A stretch of DNA of 64,000 bases from Cyrtodaria siliqua (Eukaryota > Mollusca > Bivalvia > Adapedonta > Hiatellidae). The first letter of the stretch is position 1; each line of letters starts with the position of its first letter. The DNA is taken from positions 24,033 to 88,032 of the forward strand of contig JAWPHD010010971.1 of the NCBI GenBank assembly GCA_037043455.1. The letters run 5' to 3'. Made by a program: the position numbers and the translations under genes. Below are positions 33,268-43,837 of the stretch, in pieces. The notes beneath the pieces were generated by a model, which saw only the letters and a program-made list of their open reading frames with translations, had not been told where the DNA came from and did not search any database.

Positions 33268-33636
33268 AACGATTTTTCAAATCATAGTTTTATCTGACAA
33301 CAGAATTGTTTAATTTTTTGCATTCTAGTAGATATGAATATAATGTAGGATTTAAAATGGAAACATATAAAATTGTAAGCAAAATTATTTTTTTCATATT
33401 TTTTCCGTCATTTGTTAAAATATTTTGTTGTATTGGTAGCTCGGAGTAGAATTTATCCTTTTGCTATAGAAAAAATAAGATGTTTGTTTTTCAATAGTGG
33501 AATACATATATGAAAGTAGATACTGAGCTAATTTTATGTTCGATCTCTATGTCAAAATTGTGGGTACAGTATTTTACAGTGAAAATGTCAAAATAACTCC
33601 AAAATGTGTGTAGTGTAATTTAAAGAATTTTTAAAA

Positions 33637-34528
33637 AAAAATCCTTAGAAGCCGGTGACCTATATTTTTTTTTACTTGTTTTGAAAGAAATATCATAGGA
33701 CCTTGTCATATACAAGTTTTAAAGAAAGTTGAGCATAAGAACATACGTATTTTATCTTGAATTATTTTTTTATTAAAAAAAATAATTAAAAAATAATTGG
33801 TGGGGTACGGTCTATATATGTTTGCTTTTCAAAGTAAAAAGACGAATGAGGTTTACAATTGTTTATGTATGTTTTGAAAGAATTGTATATATGTAGTCGA
33901 AAATTAATCGTTGTTTTTCAATAAATGTAATGTCATGAAAAAAAAAAGTGAAAAGGTTCAATGACTTTATTTTTCCTCTTTTTAGTGAAATCTTGAAATT
34001 GGATATATGCGACTTCTTCAAAGACGTCTAGTGGAAAAAAAAGTGTGGTGACCTAGACATTTTTGATAATTTTGTATCTAAAAAAAATCCTTAGAAGCCG
34101 GTGACCTATATTTTTTTTTACTTGTTTTGAAAGAAATATCATAGGACCTTGTCATATACAAGTTTTAAAGAAAGTTGAGCATAAGAACATACGTATTTTA
34201 TCTTGAATTATTTTTTTATTAAAAAAAATAATTAAAAAATAATTGGTGGGGTACGGTCTATATATGTTTGCTTTTCAAAGTAAAAAGACGAATGAGGTTT
34301 ACAATTGTTTATGTATGTTTTGAAAGAATTGTATATATGTAGTCGAAAATTAATCGTTGTTTTTCAATAAATGTAATGTCATGAAAAAAAAAAGTGAAAA
34401 GGTTCAATGACTTTATTTTTCCTCTTTTTAGTGAAATCTTGAAATTGGATATATGCGACTTCTTCAAAGACGTCTAGTGGAAAAAAAAGTGTGGTGACCT
34501 AGACATTTTTGATAATTTTGTATCTAAA
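33637..34528. repeat. 446-bp direct tandem duplication, apparently identical
   Basis: TCCTTAGAAGCCGGTGACCT occurs at 33642 and 34088, and the following sequence through GATAATTTTGTATCTAAA repeats with no difference I could find. Copies are 33637-34082 and 34083-34528. An A-run sits at the junction. Either a very recent duplication or a false duplication introduced in assembly. Confidence 0.9.
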
Positions 34529-35204
34529 TGATACCAAAGAAGCTTTAAATATCAATTTAAAAAACATCTCAGCATTACGTCCTTTCCCAGCCAACCTCCT
34601 TAAACAGAACCATAATACTGCTATAAGATAATCGTACAAAACGCGATGGGTATAAGTGGTCTTGTGAAATACTTTCGGACAACCAAATGTCATTATTATA
34701 ATACAATTTCTTCAACATTGCACTTTACTTAGTGTTGGCGGCAACCCATCACCAGTCCTAATTTAGTGTAAGACAGCAGCACTTTATACTGGCTTACACA
34801 TATTATCCAAATATTAAATTTGAGTTAGGTCGAAATAAGTATATATTTTATTGCTGTTTGTTTATAAACGCCTTTGTAATACTTCCTGGTGGAATAAACA
34901 TACCGGTTGATCTACTGAGCTGTCATGCAATAATGCTTTTTAATACGAATTTAGTATTCTAAGATAACTTACAGAACTCTATTTTATGTTATCTAGCCCA
35001 GCAGACGCAACAGACAATAAATACGGAAAATGATATCCACTGGAAGCACCAAAAACAAACAAGAGAGAAAAGTAGCAGACTTTGTTAGCTGATCTACTGA
35101 ACCGTAAATATTGAAATTGTTTTTATTTGTGATATTTTATTATACTTTTGCAAAATATTATTGACTGACGTATTCAGACCATATCACATCAACAACAAAA
35201 CATA
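34529..35204. other. Intergenic DNA with dispersed repeat copy
   Basis: Contains a copy of the 90-bp dispersed repeat at 35018-35085 (CTGGAAGCACCAAAAACAAA, GAGAGAAAAGTAGCAGACTT), truncated before the dyad. Otherwise nothing recognised. Confidence 0.5.
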
Positions 35205-35312
35205 CCATCTTGCTGCACGTATAACTCTAATACTGCACCTGTAACGTTCTTGCTTCACGTGTATTTCACTTTCTGCACGTGTAATTCACTTGCTGCACGT
35301 GTAACTCGCAAA
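35205..35312. repeat. Degenerate TGCACGTGTAACTC repeat
   Basis: Five or so units of about 20-22 bp around TTGCTGCACGTGTAACTC, several carrying the CACGTG palindrome. Simple tandem repeat; regulatory use is not shown. Confidence 0.6.
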
Positions 35313-36150
35313 GCGCACGCTACTTATGAGAAAGCATATCATAAATGGCTGCTTTAAAATAAAGAAGTATGATAATGATTGATTTCGATGGCTTTCAACA
35401 ATAATTTCAATTTTGTATTGCTGTCATTGATGTACTCATACTCCAACAATAGGCATACATGAGTCGGTAGCAATGTTTACATGGACATCAATCAGTGCTA
35501 TGAACGCGTATATTTAGTGTAACAAGAGCATTTATATAATTATGATCGTATTAATTACGGGATCATATGGATCAGTGTGACCCCTTAGTAGAACCGAATT
35601 CAAACCCAGGCACTTTATTTAGGCGAACGTTATTCTCCAAGTCAGTCCCTTTGTTATAAGATTATTTAAGTTGTTACTGTATCGTGTATGAAGCCAACAT
35701 GATTAAGTTATTGACCCCTGCTATTTATTTTTCTTTCCAACCGATAAGTACTACTCCGTTCATTACAATATTGCATTAGACATAGTGGTTGTTAATAAGT
35801 GTTGTCTATACAATTAACTTATGCTAAAAGGACATAAAGCGATCTGGAAGAAATAGGTCAATCCAACTATACGAAAATGCGAATGGAACCATCATAGAAG
35901 AAAAAAGAAGAAGAAGTGGAAGAAGAAGAAGTGGAAGAAGAAGAAGAAGAAACTATGTTTGCCTCGTCATAGGCCTATGGTGGTTCGAGGCCATCCTCCG
36001 TAAACCTTAAAAAAGTGCATATAACAATATAGCAATAAGTCTAAGAAGACCCTTGAGCAAATCAATCAAATACATAAACATTACACTTTTTTCGTTTTTC
36101 GATCATAGTGGATAGTGTGAATATGTGTACTTATATCTAAAATACATCAC
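35313..36150. other. Intergenic DNA with GAA-rich run
   Basis: A GAA/GAAGTG simple repeat occupies about 35902-35951. Nothing else recognised. Confidence 0.5.
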
Positions 36151-36153
36151 TCG

Positions 36154-36609
36154 TATACGGTGTCCTGTTAGGACCATGTTACTATCGCATCTTACCATCG
36201 AGATCGACCTAGGTCGATGGTCAATGGTAAGATGCGATGGTCGATGGTAAGAAGCGATGGACCATCGATCATCGTATCTTACCATCGATCATTTCATCTT
36301 ACCATCGCATCTTACCATCGACCATCGCATCTTACCATCGACCATTTCATTATCGACTTATCAATTCTCATGCTGATCAATATCTCACGATTACCGTAGA
36401 AAAATGTCTAGGTCGATGGTCGATGGTAAGATCGATGGTCGATGGTAAGATGCGATGGTCCATCGCATCTTACCATCGACCATCGCATCTTACCATCGCA
36501 TCTTACCATCGACCATCGCATTTTACAATCGCATTACCATCGACCATCGCATCTTACCATCGACTAGGTAAGATGCGATGGTAACATGGCCCTAACAGTA
36601 CACCGTACT
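36154..36609. mobile_element. TIR element filled with CATCTTACCATCGAC repeats
   Basis: Terminal inverted repeats: ACGGTGTCCTGTTAGGACCA at the left, and the reverse complement of the right end reads ACGGTGTACTGTTAGGGCCA. Between them almost everything is a short tandem unit such as ACCATCGCATCTTACCATCG, in both orientations, so much of the interior can also fold. ACTCGTAT to the left and ACTCGTCC to the right of the TIRs may be an imperfect 8-bp target duplication (hAT-like). No transposase; open frames here are only repeat translations. Confidence 0.75.
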
Positions 36610-37165
36610 CGTCCTACCACAGAATACTACTACTATAACCCTGCAATCATGAGTGTGAATTCGGGGACCAGTAGACTATACTGCGTACCGGGTACCAGTG
36701 GTCCTGCCGAATAAGGTATTAGGTTGACCTGAAAAATAAATTGGAAACGGATTACCGAAGGAGGGTTGCTGGACTACTACTACTACTACTAAATCAGGCC
36801 TCATGAGGCACAACCATACTGCGTGTATGTAACTGTTGTTAATAAAATAGTGGAAAACTCGGCTAGTTGTTGTTGTTGTCTAAATCATTAATATTAATTC
36901 AATTGATCCTTAAAGGCTCTTATAAATTATTGTTTTCTGATAAAATCCCACTTTATTCAAATTATGTGTGCAGCTGTTTGAAATGCAAACCCTATTTAAA
37001 TTAATAATTTTGATTTAGGAACAAAAAACATCCAAATCATCGAAAAATGGAGAACCAAGTATTTCATAAACAATAATTAGCGGATGAATTTAAAGCAAAT
37101 GCATATTTCATATTAGATTGAATCACATTATCAGGGTTGTCATTTGTATTTAGATTGCACCAAGG
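36610..37165. other. Intergenic DNA with short (TAC)n run
   Basis: A TAC trinucleotide run lies at 36773-36791. No gene is supported. Confidence 0.4.
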
Positions 37166-37167
37166 AA

Positions 37168-37260
37168 TCTCTCTCTCTCTCTTCTCTTTCTCTCTCTCTC
37201 TTGCTCTCTCTCTCTTTATATATATATATTCTCTCTCTGTCTCTCTCTCTCTCTCTTGCA
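37168..37260. repeat. (CT)n microsatellite with central TATATA
   Basis: Two CT-rich tracts flank TTTATATATATATATT. Open frames on both strands here are repeat artefacts. Confidence 0.9.
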
Positions 37261-38440
37261 TTATTCCCGACTTTTATTGTTCTGTTTAAACTGATTGTTT
37301 TCCCTTTAGAGCCACGTTTTACCAAATGTATTTCGAAAGAGACTGTTAGAAATGCATGCTTTACAAAACAAAAGAGCACGAAAAAGTGTTCTGTTTACAA
37401 AATTTAGAAAATGGCTTTTTTGATAGGAAAATGCCGCAAAAATGCGATAATACCCTATTATATATTGATCTACCAGTATTCCCCATTTTTACATTACTAT
37501 CCAATGCTTTTAGTGGCCGGATATATTTCACTATTTATTATTATAAGATCGTATCTGTGATCTTCGTCTATGGTGTTTTGAGATACGTACACAGATTTAC
37601 ACGGCACATGACTTTATCGGCCGAATATCTCATTGGTTGCATTTGTAGGTAGTAAATCTCTTCGCAGACCCAGATTAAGTTTGAATGGCAATTTCATCAG
37701 CGTCAATCCGGCACCAACGAAGGCGTATGCTGGCTTTTGTCATGAAATAAATCAACCTCGTTACAAATACTACGTTGTAATTATAAAGTAATGAATTATA
37801 TGCCGAATGAAACAATAAGATATTTTAAAGTATTACCGCGTGCAATTAATTTACAGATGTCACACAAATATCAGCTTGGCTTGTTCTGTGTCTTCAACTT
37901 TAGCAAGTCTGTTTATCATCATTAATGCAATATCTTAGGCGCTGATTCCATTAACATTGACATTTAATAAGTGTGTTTAGTTAGTTAATATGAACAAATG
38001 ATTATTTAAGACTTCGAATTTTAAAATATTCTATTATAATGTCACATAATTATAAGAGTTACAGGCAGATACAAATGTTACACAAACTCGTATAACAGTT
38101 TGAACAGTTTATTGTCAAAATTCCATTAGGCAAAAAGCCCATGAGGATATAAATATGCCTGAAAGACAAGTTTAAAGTAATAAGCAAATTATGTTATTTG
38201 ACTACCGCGTGCCATTAATCCATTCAATGAACAGTTGTCACCCTATATCGGAATAAACTTGTCAATCTGGATTCGAGTGTCTCGCCATTTAAACGATAAT
38301 TCCAATCAACAGTTGCATTAAATAAGTTTGCTAGAAGCACTTTAAATTGTGTTTATTACAAATAATTCTAATACACCCGCGCTATATAGCCTAGTTTAAA
38401 ATATCTCGTTATATTGAACGATATATCACTGTAACGTTTG
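37261..38440. other. AT-rich intergenic DNA
   Basis: No supported gene. The 98-residue frame at 37356-37652 has no recognisable domain. Confidence 0.35.
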
Positions 38441-38525
38441 CAACGTTAGGAGAATAAGCATTGCGCATTGCGCATTCCGCATTGTAACGTATGCAACGTT
38501 AGGAGAGCAAGCAAAGCAATGCGAA
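38430..38525. repeat. GTAACGTTTGCAACGTTAGGAG short repeats
   Basis: TGCAACGTTAGGAGAATAAG and TGCAACGTTAGGAGAGCAAG flank GCATTGCGCATTGCGCATTC simple sequence. Related AGCAACGTTAGTTATTATTG is duplicated near 49740-49800. Confidence 0.5.
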
Positions 38526-38572
38526 AGATTTCAGATGTGTGCGTTATTTTCACATTTTAGGGGTATTAGAAT

Positions 38573-38743
38573 AGAAATAGAACATCGTTTACTGTGAATT
38601 ATCGTTTAATATATCACGGTTTGTCGTTCAATTGTAAACAATAATTTCACTCGCCCTTCGGGCTCGTGAAATTATTGTTTACAATTGAACTCCAAACCGT
38701 GATATATTAAACGATTATTCACAGTAAACGATGTTCTATTTCT
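38573..38743. mobile_element. 170-bp fold-back element
   Basis: AGAAATAGAACATCGTTTAC ... TGTAAACAATAATTTCAC is mirrored by GTGAAATTATTGTTTACA ... CATCGTT-complement and TGTTCTATTTCT. The tip is CTCGCCCTTCGGGCTCG, itself a GCCC-TTCG-GGGC hairpin. Arms are about 75 bp with few mismatches. Confidence 0.85.
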
Positions 38744-38828
38744 TAAATATATTTAACTATAAAAAGAATGATAAGGAAATTATAAAGTGCTATTTGATTA
38801 CCAGGTGTCAACTAACTAGAAATATTAT

Positions 38829-38960
38829 AGGTTATTGAATTTGTATGGCTAAATATTACTTGGAACGAGTTGTTTTGGCAAAGGACGACGAGCTTGCGAG
38901 TCGTCCTGCGCCAAAACAACGAGTTCCAAGTAATATTTAGCCATACAAATTCAATAACCT
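38829..38960. mobile_element. 132-bp fold-back element
   Basis: AGGTTATTGAATTTGTATGG ... GGAACGAGTTGTTTTGGC is mirrored by GCCAAAACAACGAGTTCC ... AATTCAATAACCT. The tip GACGACGAGCTTGCGAGTCG is again a small secondary hairpin. It lies 86 bp from the previous fold-back but shares no arm sequence. Confidence 0.85.
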
Positions 38961-39835
38961 TTTTCTTGTATACTTTCATATTGTTTTCGATCAATGTTAA
39001 TTGTATGACTATTACTTTTCATTGTATTTGTGTTATTTTTATAGCTTTTGATGGAATTCCTATCTTGCCATTCAGTTTCATTTTGTGTGGATGATTATTT
39101 TGCGCGAAAACGACGTCGACGTCGGATGACGTCATTAAAAACAACAAGCCATTTTCTAAAGTTTGTTTACCATTCGATAACGTTAAAAACAGTGGGTGAG
39201 TGACCATTTCAGTTATTTTATCAATTTTTGCCATAAAAGGTTGAAAAAAAAACACGTATTTTTTTGTTGACACTATAGGAAGGATTCCGTTATTTTTATT
39301 TGAAAGTAGTTCCTTATTTCTATTTCGCGGCTCTTAGCAAGCACGAGCAAAAGTTCCCGTGCAATATGAATGCGTGCAATATCGTAGAATATTGCACGCT
39401 TAGCTCAATGCAAACTAAACGGGACAATATGAAAGTATACAATAATTAGTGATATCGAAGTGTATGTCATGTGTAAAAAATCATTCTGAAGCATTTTGGA
39501 ATACCTTTACATTTATATTCATTGACTGTATCCGATGAACAGCATGAACAATGCATATACTACAGGAAGAATTTACCCAATTGAAGTATTAAACGACACA
39601 TTTCAAACATGTTAATACAGCTGACATTATAATTCCAAAGGCTTTATTAATAAAGACGCTTAGGGTTTTCAGTGTCTTTTTCTTATCGCATTTAAAACGT
39701 TCTCAAAATTTGACCATGTTAGGTATTTTCCAAAATATATTTATTTATGTACAGATTTCTTATTTCAGTAATTGTTCACATTCAATAAAAGGCTAAGAGT
39801 TATTCGTCTGCAAGTTTATTATTTATTCGTCCGCT
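38961..39835. other. Intergenic DNA, nothing firm
   Basis: Contains ACGACGTCGACGTCGGATGA (39108-39127), a short GACGTC-rich stretch, and GTGCAATATCGTAGAATATTGCAC-type dyad near 39381. No gene is supported. Confidence 0.35.
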
Positions 39836-41170
39836 CATGAACATTCTCAATTAAACCGAGATTGCAATATTTCGTATGTGCCGTGCTCGGCCGTTTCCAA
39901 AGGTTCATTATCATACTCATTTTTATAGCACAGTGGCGTTGCTTGTGCAGTGCGGCGGCAGTAAAACGTCTCCCCGCGCTTGCAATCAGTTTTGTTATTC
40001 ATTTGATCTTTGGAGATCGCTGAGCCCGATACTTATATTTAGTGATCGGTGGTACATTTTCAATTTCTTTTGTTTTCTTACTTAATTTTCGATTCGGTGG
40101 TTCCACTACTCCGCCCGATAAAAGGCTCTATGTATTGTTTAACCACTCATAGGATATGTTGTCTGCTTTTAAATTTAATCTTTTGTCTGTTACTTGTGAT
40201 ACGCAGGCTTCCTAACCGCTGCTCCCAACTAAATTCCATTTTGTTTATTTCGCTCTTCGGGGCATACATTTTTATTAGATCCTGGGACCATACGCCGCTG
40301 GATATAGGGGATGAAATAAAGATACAAATATTGCTATATCCACCGCCATATGCCCATCTTCGGGATTGTTAAAATTCTGTACTGTTGATTTTTATGAATA
40401 CCGAGTTCTGCTCAACCCGGGGCTAGAGGGCGTGAGCGGTAGCTAGCATATTTCACTACCGCTCATTAACAGTCTCAACTCAAACCGAGACTGCAATATT
40501 TCGTAAGTGTCGTGCTAGGCCGTTTTCAAAGGTCCATAAGCATGCTCTTTTTTTATAGCACTGTGGCGTTGCTTGTGCAGTATGGCGGCAGTAAAACGTA
40601 TCCCCGCGCTTGCTATCAGTTTTGCTATTCATTCGATCTTTGGAGATCGCTGAGCCCGATACTTATATTTAGTGATCGGTGGTACATTTTAAATTTCTAT
40701 TGTTTTCTTACTTAATTTTCGATTCGGTGGTTCCACTACTCCGGCCGAAAAAAGGTTCTGTGTATTGTTTAACCACTCATAGAATATGTTGTCTGCTTTT
40801 TAAGTTAGTCTTTTGGCTGTTACTTATGATGCGCAGGCTTCATAACCGCTGCTCCAAACTAAATTCCTTTTTGTTTATTTCGCTCTTCGGGGCATACCAT
40901 TTTATTAGATCCTGGGACCATACGCCGTTTGATATAGGGGGTGAAATAAAGATACATATATTGCTATATCCATCGCCATATGCTTGCCATCTTCGGGATG
41001 GTTAAAAGTCTGTACTGTTGATTTTTATGAATATTGAGTTCTGCTTAACCCGGGGCTAGAGGGCGTGAGGGGTAGCTAGCATATTTTACTACCGCTCATG
41101 AACAATCAAACCGAGACTGCAATATTTCGAATGTGTAATGCTCGGCCGTTTCCAAAGGTCCATTATCATA
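39836..41170. repeat. 630-bp tandem repeat, two copies plus a partial third
   Basis: GGCGTTGCTTGTGCAGT occurs at 39935 and 40565, and TTTGGAGATCGCTGAGCCCG, GATTCGGTGGTTCCACTACT and AACCCGGGGCTAGAGGGCGT repeat at the same 630-bp spacing. The partial third unit (about 41092-41170) breaks off after CTCGGCCGTTTCCAAAGG. Divergence is a few percent. Pairs of similar open frames (67-69 and 107-108 residues) recur in both units, but start context and motifs are lacking. A dispersed relative lies at 50195-50500. Confidence 0.85.
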
Positions 41171-41204
41171 CTCTTTTTATTGCATACGAAACATATTTGT
41201 TCAT

Positions 41205-41470
41205 GTATTGTTTTATTAACGTCTCTGACTTGAATCACTTTCCCCTCACCGCTGTAGGTTCGATCCCTCAGGGGCCTATGGATCTTTATGTGAGGAAGCT
41301 ATCCAGCTGGCTTTCGGAACGTCGGTGGTTCTACCCAGGTGCCCGCCCGTGCACGAAAATTGCCCGGAGGGGCAACTAGGGTCTTCCTCCACCAATGAAA
41401 GCTGGAAAGTCGCCATATGACCTCAGCTGTTGGTGCGACTATAAAATCCAATTCAATCAATCAATCAATG
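41205..41470 (+). mobile_element. SINE type B copy, well preserved
   Basis: The head has GTAGGTTCGATCCCTCAGGG (B box), and the body TTATGTGAGGAAGCTATCC, GTGGTTCTACCCAGGTGCCC, GGGTCTTCCTCCACCAATGA, AGCTGGAAAGTCGCCATATG and GTTGGTGCGACTATAAAATC. It ends in an (AATC)n-type tail. It begins where the partial 630-bp unit stops. Confidence 0.8.
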
Positions 41471-42039
41471 TTTTATTAACTGGTGTTTGCCATCTTCCGT
41501 CGTCTATTTCAAGAGTATGCGAGGACACAATAAACGTTGACATTGCCTGTCTCTAAACTTTGGTATGTTTTCGTGCTTTAGATATGACTTAAGGTCAGAA
41601 TTATAATCAACAATCTGTTTGTAAAATATTGCCCTACTAGAATTCTCTATCCTTGAATGCCAATTATGTATAAAATTATCATTTATTCTTTATTTGTTTA
41701 ACTCAACATAAAAACAAGCATTACTGCCATCCCCTTGATATAACCAAGCATGATAAAAACCAACTGATTCTAGCACGCTTTGCTAACAAAGTTATCAAAT
41801 TCGTGTTATTAGAATAAGGATCTGCATCAACTATCATCAAACTGCAATCATGTCTTGCATATTCTTTTTTATTAACGTTTAATATTTTCGACCAAAACAT
41901 AATTATTTCAATATTATATCTTTGCGTTACAGAACTCGTTTTTCCTAATTCGCCATCAATACAATCGCTTTACAGCTGTTGATCATGTTACCTGTAGTAC
42001 TCGTTTGCAAAAGTATGTATGCACTCGTTCTATATTTAA
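41471..42039. other. Intergenic DNA, nothing recognised
   Basis: No supported gene; the right end may be the diverged continuation of the LINE remnant that follows. Confidence 0.35.
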
Positions 42040-42765
42040 TGCGGTTATAACTGCGTAAAAGCAATCTTCAGATATGAGAAAAAATTGACAATTTCTATTC
42101 CACTATCATCATAAGTAAATCAAAACTCTCCAGCTAATGGATCACCCTTCCTGAAAACTATAACTTTTGTTTTCAATACATTGTCTTTCGATTTCCAACG
42201 CTAACAATAATCAGAAAGAATGACAAATCCTGTCTGTTAACCCTGTGAAGTTTCTGAAAAGTCATAATATCATCAGCATATAACACACTAAATAATTGGA
42301 TCATATCTACGTCTATGCCATCAAACACGTTCAAGATAAAGTTTTCTTCTATGTCATTTATAAACATTGAATAAAGGAAGAGAGGGTGGGGCAAACATTC
42401 ATCTTGAGGTACTCCTAAAACACATATAATCTATTCACTGGGCTTATTTGATAGCTTCACTGATTTTATATATTTTTACTTATATACTTGATAATATAAC
42501 TCTTACCGCTAATATCTAGTTTGATTAATTCCATCCGTACATTTTCTCTTACTACATGGTAAAAAGCCTTTGTAAATTCAATACAATCACACTTTTTGCC
42601 TAAATTTTATATATGAGTTATAAGCCCATATACAACAAAAGCATTGTCTACAGTGGTCATATTTTTCCTAAAACCGGCCTGTGCTTACTGTCCGACCAAT
42701 CCATTTCCCTAAATTACCCAACGATGTAATATCTCTATAATTATCCGGAATATTAAGACTATCTT
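42040..42765 (-). pseudogene. LINE reverse transcriptase remnant
   Basis: On the minus strand, in order: IPDNYRDITSLGNLGK, AQAGFRKNMTTVDNAFVVYG, CDCIEFTKAFYHVVRENV (degraded FDFTKAFD), LIKLDISGK, MFINDIEENFI, GIDVDMIQLFSVLYADDIMTF (YADD catalytic motif) and VFRKGDPLAGEF with FSYLKIAFTQL. This is a nearly full set of non-LTR RT palm and thumb landmarks, broken by stops and frameshifts. A CCGGAATATTAAGAC tandem unit (42743-42832) interrupts or follows its 5' side. No endonuclease or tail is recognised. Confidence 0.75.
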
Positions 42766-42832
42766 TTTTGTGTCCGGAATATTAAGACCGCCTTTTTTGT
42801 GTCCGAATATTAAGACTGCCTTTTTTGTGCAG
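42743..42832. repeat. 32-bp triplicated unit
   Basis: GTCCGGAATATTAAGACCGC with CTTTTTTGTG occurs three times with small differences, at the edge of the LINE remnant. Confidence 0.75.
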
Positions 42833-43154
42833 TGGTATTATGTAACCGTGTGACCATATTTCCGGGTATAAAATGTATAGTTGGTAAGTGTTGATCAATG
42901 TTTCTGCAGTAACTGTATTAGCTGTACGTTCAGTACCGCAACGTTATATATACAGTAGCGTCCAAATTCCATGTAATTGTACTAGTATACCAGTTGTATT
43001 GTTGTACATAGGGTGAGTATGGTATTTGAGTTTACAGGGTATGCACGTGGCGTATATGCACGAGCTATTAACCCGACAAAAACTAACCAACCAGTTTCAA
43101 TTGTCAGGCTCGTATGAATCCCAAACAGTTGTAAACAAACGAGGCCAACTCAGA
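42833..43154. other. Intergenic DNA, nothing recognised
   Basis: No supported gene. Confidence 0.3.
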
Positions 43155-43240
43155 GCATTTAGCGGGGTTTGAACTCGGGACCCGTTGCAGGTGAAGCGAA
43201 CTTTCTACCATTTGACCACTAAAACTAAATCTGTGACCAG
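43155..43240 (-). repeat. tRNA-like sequence, probable SINE head
   Basis: The minus strand reads TTAGTGGTCAAATGGTAGAA (A-box region) and CCCGAGTTCAAACCCCGCTA (B box). A tRNA-length spacing is present but the acceptor arms do not close. Confidence 0.5.
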
Positions 43241-43835
43241 AAAGAAATAACGCGTTCCTAAACATATCTAACTACATACACCCCAACTATCGAGTTCTAC
43301 TACACAGACGAGGTCTTTATTCTAGAGTACAGGAATGTTATACTTTGTCAAGAGTATCTACGCTTAATTATTGGTTATCTGACACGAGAATCATTACAGG
43401 GCCTACTGGCGTTGGTATTTAATTCGCTCCCGTCACGGCAGCGACTCTTATATGGTTTTTATAATTGCACATGGTAAGGTAGCAATGAACAGTTTCCTTG
43501 AGTTTTTCACTTTGATAACGCAATCTTATAATTACACATGGTAGCAGTGAACAGTTTATCTGTATTGTAATGCACGCTAACGCGTACGCATCACTTTCAT
43601 GTGAACAATTGTATTTCTGTGCTGATATGTACTTCTAGCATGTCGTGCTACAAAGGTGAATATGTAATCAATATGTAACACATGTCTAGGATTTGACCGG
43701 AAAGAAGCGAGGTCGTCCACCTCGATTCAAAATGTTTGAAAGAACTGATGGTAAAAAATGGGGAAAAAGTGTCTGGTAGGAAAATACGATCGTGGCATGT
43801 TTACTTCTTCGTGAAAACATTGTTTCTTTTGTTTT
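43241..43835. other. Intergenic DNA, nothing recognised
   Basis: No supported gene; the 73-residue minus frame at 43686-43907 overlaps a repeat edge. Confidence 0.3.
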
Positions 43836-43837
43836 TA

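Noticed and set aside
35205..35312. E-box cluster acting as an enhancer
   Set aside because: CACGTG recurrence is explained by a short tandem repeat; no promoter or gene lies nearby.
39876..41005. Duplicated small genes (67-69 and 107-108 residue pairs)
   Set aside because: The similarity follows from DNA duplication; no domain, splice signal or unequal conservation of coding sites is visible.
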